Below, piece after piece: positions 59,666-64,000 of a stretch of DNA of 64,000 nucleotides. The position numbers and the translations under genes were made by a program. The stretch is from Crotophaga sulcirostris (Eukaryota; Chordata; Aves; Cuculiformes; Crotophagidae), in assembly GCA_013397455.1 (NCBI GenBank), contig VYZB01000326.1:273310-337309 (forward strand), in the 5' to 3' direction. The notes below the pieces were generated by a model, which saw nothing but the letters and a program-made list of their open reading frames with translations, did no database searches and was not told the origin of the DNA. The first letter of the stretch is position 1. Each line of letters opens with the position of its first letter.

Positions 59666-60082
59666 AATGCCTCTCTGTCCCGATTTGGGCAAGGAAAAAA
59701 GAGAAAGGATGGGTGAAAAAAAAAAAAAAGAGAAAATGATGTTGAAGTAAAAATAGTCGCAGCAAATATCTTCACAGTAGGAATAGATTTCAAGGCTCAG
59801 AATGTATTTATCAGGCACTTTAGACCTGTGTGCATGTTCCCCATACAAACCATCAGTGATGGCCCTTTATATAGAGACGCTGAGACATGCTCCCAGGGTG
59901 AATTGTCCCACTGGCACTCAGAGCAGTGAGTAATAGCATCAGGAACAATGAGAAGGGTTTGAAAAACAAGCAAAACGAGCCCTTGCAGCAGCCTCTGCGC
60001 AGCCTGATGCTGTAGTCGGGGAGCACTGCCTGTGCTGGGGCCGTTGCACGCTCCCAGACTTCACAGGGTGTATGTTAGCATC

Positions 60083-60684
60083 GCTGTGAAACCAGCCAGC
60101 CATGTCCTGGGCTGCATCCAAAGCAGTGGGACCAGCAGCGTGAGGGAGGGGATTCTGCCCCTCTGCTCTAACCTGGTGAGATCCCACCTTGAGCTCTGCA
60201 CCCAGTTCTGGAGTCCTCAGCACAGGAAGGACGTGGAGTTTTGAGGAGGCTTCGAAGATGATCCAAGGGCTGGAGCACCTGCTATCTGAGGACAGGCTAA
60301 GAGAGTTGGGGTTGTTCAGCCTGGAGAAGAGAAGGCTCCAAGGAGACCTTAGAGCAGCCTTCTAGTACTGAAAGGGGCTCCAGGAAAGCTGGGAAGGGGC
60401 TCTTGATCTGGGAGCGCAGGGATAGGATGAGGGGGAATGTTTTTCAGCTGAAAGAGGGGAGATTGAGATGAGATCTTCGGAAGAAATGTTTTCCAGTGAG
60501 GGTGGGAGGCCCTGTCCCAGGTTGCCCAGAGAAGTGGTGGCTGCCCCATCCCTGGAGGTGTTCATGACCAGGTTGAATGGGGATTAGAGCCCCCTGATCC
60601 AGTGGGAGGTGTCCCTGCCCATGGCAGGGGAGTTGGAACTGGATGAGCTTTAAGGTCCCGTGCAACTCTAATAATGATTCTGTG
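60083..60684 (+). mobile_element. CR1 LINE fragment, 3' end, sense
   Basis: It begins near CCATGTCCTGGGCTGCATCC and proceeds through AAAGCAGTGGGACCAGCAGC, AGTCCTCAGCACAGGAAGG, GTTGGGGTTGTTCAGCCTGG and CAGGTTGCCCAGAGAAGTGG to ATAATGATTCTGTG. Similar in extent to the copy at 640. Confidence 0.94.
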
Positions 60685-61432
60685 TAAACCAGGTGCAATG
60701 AACATGGGTGCAGGGGGGCTTGGCTTTTTCCCCTTTGTGCCTTTTTCATAGCAGTGCTGTGCCTGTGGCATCACTGTTAGTGCAGATTTAGATGGAGCAG
60801 AGAGCTGCGTTGAGCACGACAGCAGCCCCACCGGCCATGGGACCACTCTATCAACATGTGGCCCTTTTATTTATTTAAACCTCGGGTGGAATAATATATG
60901 TTTGATTGCCCAGTTGATCTATTTGTGACAAGTGTTAAAACACATGTGCATCGATTTTCTTTGAGAAGCATATTTCTAAGGGTAATTTAATAGTGGTATT
61001 GAGCATAGCTCTTACTGGCCGGGGAAAAGACAGAGGGGAGGGGATGGGGGGGATTAGATGAAGAAGAGAGAGACGCTAATGGCATTTTCGCAATGCAATT
61101 GCTTAGGTCAGTGAGAAGCTGTCACAGTTTAATGCACTCGCTTGTTGGGGATGTTATCATATACAGGATTAAGCCATTCTGAAACATGAAAACAAGAGCA
61201 GCTTGTTAGTGAGGGAAGCTGTTAAAGAGCTGCTGTTGCAAAGTTATGATCATTGAGCGGAGGGAGTTACGTTGGGCTTCTCCCACTGCCCTCCAGCTGC
61301 CATGAGCTCTGTGAGACTGCAGGGGTGCACTTGTCTTCTGGGACAAGCTAGTCTTCATCTCCCCTTTTCCTGGAGGAACTGGTCCTTGGTGTTTGCATGG
61401 AGATCCTGGATCCAAAAGAGTTGTTAGGTGAT
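60685..61432. other. Unannotated intron stretch
   Basis: Unique sequence between two sense CR1 copies. Nothing recognised. Confidence 0.55.
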
Positions 61433-61612
61433 ACCTGGCACAGGTTGCCTGGAGAGGCTGTGGCTGCCCCTTCCCTGGAAGTTTTCAAGGCCAGATTGGA
61501 GGGGGCCTTGAGCAGTGTGGTATAGTGGGAGGTGTCCCTGCCCATGACAGGGGATTGGAGCTGGATGGGGTTTAAGTTCCCTTCCAACCCAAAACATGCT
61601 ATGATTCTATGA
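61433..61612 (+). mobile_element. CR1 LINE short 3' fragment, sense, intact tail
   Basis: It shows ACCTGGCACAGGTTGCCTGG, TTCAAGGCCAGATTGGAGGG, GAGGTGTCCCTGCCCATGAC and CATGCTATGATTCTATGAT. Confidence 0.93.
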
Positions 61613-62852
61613 TAGGCGCAGAAAGGCTAGAGCGTTGGTGTGGGTAGATCTGTGTACATCTCTTGTCTTCAGGCTGAGACCTGATTTGCTGGCATGTCTT
61701 CTTGTAAGGACCAAGATCTTGGGCTTTTGAGGAGTGTTTCCCACCTGCCAGGGAAAAGAGTCCAATATTCGTGTGTTTCCTCCCACATGCTTAGCAGGTT
61801 TGTGTTTTGGCTCTTTAAGAGGAAAAAAAATTTTCTACCAGCCCAGGCTGGGGTCTAAAAGCCAAGCTGAGCTTTTTCCAGCTGAAATGCTGTCCTCATC
61901 CATACCCACACAGCCTCCTTGTCTCCTGTGGGGTTGCACAGCTGGGCCTCTGGATGGCAATAATGCTGTTCATCATACAGCAGTCAGGAGAGGCTCCAAC
62001 TCTCTCCTTCCTGGCTGCATCGACTCTGCAGGGCTGACAGGAATGGAAAATATTGCAAACTTATCTGTGTCACCCAAAATCATCAGATGTGGCTCTGAAC
62101 ACATGTGGGGAGCTGCTTTATGGAATAGGATGGAAAGGCTGTGTCATCCTCCTGCTGCCACTTTCCATAGCAGAACTGTATTTTAGTCTATCCCTCAGCT
62201 AGCCTGCAAGCTCCTCTCTACCATGTGAAATACTTAGTCCTCCATCCAGTCTAGTTGGAAATGTCAAAAACAATGGAGCACCTCCTCCTTTCTCCCAGGA
62301 GACAATTGCTCAGCACTGTAGGTCCTGGCATCAAGAACTTTTTTCATATTTATACTTGACCTAAATTCTCTCTTTCTCAAATAGCCATAGTTTTAGCCTT
62401 CTGGCACTTTTACTTCTTCCTTAGAGTTTTCACACTGGAAATACTTACAGGTTGCAATAATATCCTACCTTTATATGTGTCTTAACCAGGCTATAAATCC
62501 TGCTAGTTGACAAGGTTATTGTTATCTGGCTTCTGCCATGACCCACTGTTAAAATACATGACATATATTACACAGAACGAATCATACAAGCCATTTTTCC
62601 TTGTATGAAGCCTGATAAATATTAATGGCCCATTGCTGTAGCTTTGTACCGCGGTAGTATTGGAGTCAATGAGGTTGATCTGAGGCACGATAATTGCTAG
62701 TGGACATGGACCCTAGGCAGCTGCTGAATTAGCTCTCTTTCCAAGTGTGATGCAATTCTGGAGCTCTGGATTGTGTCTCGGGGGTGGGTTTTTTGGCCTT
62801 GAACTTTGTGCTGTGCAGGTGAGATGCAGGTTGGATGAAACGAGAGTCATGA
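61613..62852. other. Unannotated intron stretch
   Basis: Unique sequence, AT-rich at 62440-62700. Nothing recognised. Confidence 0.55.
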
Positions 62853-63525
62853 GATCATAGAATGGTTTGGGTTGGTAGGGACCATGAAGGTCATTCAGTC
62901 CAATCCCCCTGCAGTGAGCAGGGACGTCTTTAAACGTCTCAGGTTGCTCAGAACGCCATCCAACCTGTCCTTAAATGTTTCTAGGGATGGGGCATCCATG
63001 ACTTCTATGGACAACCTGTGCCAGTGCCTTCCCACCCTCAGAGTCAAAAATTTCTTCATAATATCTAGTCGAAACCTTTCTCTTTTATTGTAAAACCATC
63101 ACCCCTTGTGATATTGATACAGCTTCTGCTAAAAGTTTTTTTTCCCCCATCTTTCTTATCAGCCCCCTTTAAGTATTGAAAGGCCACAATAAGGTCTCCT
63201 TGGAGTCTTCTCCATACTGAACAACCCCAACTCTCTCAGCCCCCCTTCATAGGGGAAGCTCTCCAGGCCTTTGATCATTTTAGTGACCTCCTCTGGACTT
63301 GCTCCAACAGATCCATGTCCTTTCTGTCCTGAGAACTCCAGAACTGAACACAGGGCTCCAGGTGAGGTCTCACCAGAGCAGAGCAGAGGGGCAGAATCCC
63401 CTCCTTACCCTGCTGACAACACTTTTTTTTTGATGCAACCCAGGATATGGCTTGGCTTTCTGGGTTGCAAGCACACATTGCCATCTCATGTTGAGCTTCT
63501 CGTTCAATAGGACCCCTTGAGACAA
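62853..63525 (-). mobile_element. CR1 LINE fragment, long 3' end, antisense
   Basis: It starts ATCATAGAATGGTTTGGGTT. It includes CAACCTGTCCTTAAATG, ACCCCTTGTGATATTG, CTCCTCTGGACTTGCTCC and TTGAGCTTCTCGTTCAATAG. The minus strand carries a coding remnant [20 protein letters not shown]. It is interrupted by a T-run at 63423-63431. Confidence 0.94.
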
Positions 63526-64000
63526 TGCAGACTCTTCCTGTGTCTTTGTTGATTTATCTTCAGTGAGGTCATTTGTAAAATTAATTACATGCATGCATCC
63601 TTGCCACGGGACAGTGAGGCAGCAGCATGGATGTCACATCTGTCCCCAGATGCACATCTCTACTCTTCCCTCATGCCCTTGGGACCCATTGGCACGCACC
63701 TCCCCTTGTCTCCCCAATCTAAATTCACGGCACCTGCCTTCTGTAAATGGCACTTTATCCGCTGGAAATGTGAATCCGGTCGGTAGCGTTGGCTCCGTCA
63801 TGCTTATCAGAAATACATTATCAGGTGGGGATTAGACAGAGCCTGTTGCTGTCCACGCCGGGCGAATAATGAATAATGAAAATTCCCGGGACCAGAGACA
63901 AACGCACTTGACAGGCAGGGAAGCGTCCGTGCCTGCCTTTCACTCATTTTAATGTGACAAACATGGCTCCTTCAGAAATCTTTCCACTCCATTCACCATG
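63526..64000. other. Unannotated intron stretch to the window end
   Basis: Unique sequence with ATTAATTACATGCATGCATC near 63578. No coding exon recognised. Confidence 0.5.

Larger units (their letters stand above)
53511..60082. other. CR1-free intron stretch, 6.5 kb
   Basis: Contains the dinucleotide repeat at 56745, AT-rich non-repetitive parts at 56180-56300 and 56540-56750, and poly-A runs near 59310 and 59717. No coding exon recognised. Confidence 0.5.
7839..64000 (+). other. First intron of the IgLON gene, 5' portion
   Basis: No reading frame downstream matches the next IgLON exon (expected to contain a motif like VAWLNRS and DKW near an Ig cysteine). The remaining 56 kb therefore belongs to the intron that starts at the donor at 7839. 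Very long first introns are typical of NTM and OPCML. Contents are listed separately. Confidence 0.75.

Noticed and set aside
7839..64000. Possible second IgLON exon
   Set aside because: I looked for frames with VAWLNRS, DKW or the conserved Ig cysteines and found none, so the exon is taken to lie beyond the window.
1..64000. tRNA, rRNA, microRNA genes or CRISPR arrays
   Set aside because: No cloverleaf with A/B box motifs, no rRNA similarity and no regularly spaced direct repeats were seen. Reading by eye would miss diverged small RNA genes.

Overview
The window looks like bird nuclear DNA. At least 25 pieces of the avian LINE CR1 are present, both strands together, covering roughly 13% of the window (about 8.5 kb by summing my own boundaries). 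Many still carry the CR1 3' tail with the octamer ATTCTATG. The one recognisable protein-coding exon encodes the start of a vertebrate IgLON neural cell-adhesion protein. There are no operons, CRISPR arrays, phage genes or bacterial signals.

Layout. Positions 1-6700 are flanking DNA (or intron of a longer isoform) with four sense and two antisense CR1 fragments. At about 6380-6780 there is a small G-rich minisatellite that has been split by a CR1 insertion. A CpG-rich, promoter-like block follows at about 6740-7700. The coding exon is 7672-7838 on the plus strand: 55 codons plus two bases, ending at a good splice donor. It encodes a signal peptide and the first residues of the mature protein of neurotrimin (NTM) or its close paralogue OPCML; the exon alone does not separate the two. 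No later IgLON exon was found, so 7839-64000 is read as at least 56 kb of first intron, in line with the very large first introns of this family.

The intron holds more CR1 fragments of at least three tail types, four probable old MIR-type SINE remnants, microsatellites and homopolymer tracts, a 145-160 bp tandem duplication, and several AT-rich blocks with clustered homeodomain-type TAATTA cores. These blocks are the best guesses for conserved regulatory sequence, but conservation cannot be tested here. The longest open frames (181-219 codons) have no recognisable domains and look like chance.

I found no previously undescribed biological system. The most useful second looks are the hidden splice acceptor inside the coding exon, the G-rich tandem repeat with an unresolved base just after the donor, the CR1-split minisatellite and inverted CR1 pair beside the promoter, and the recurrent TTTAATTAG cores in the intron.
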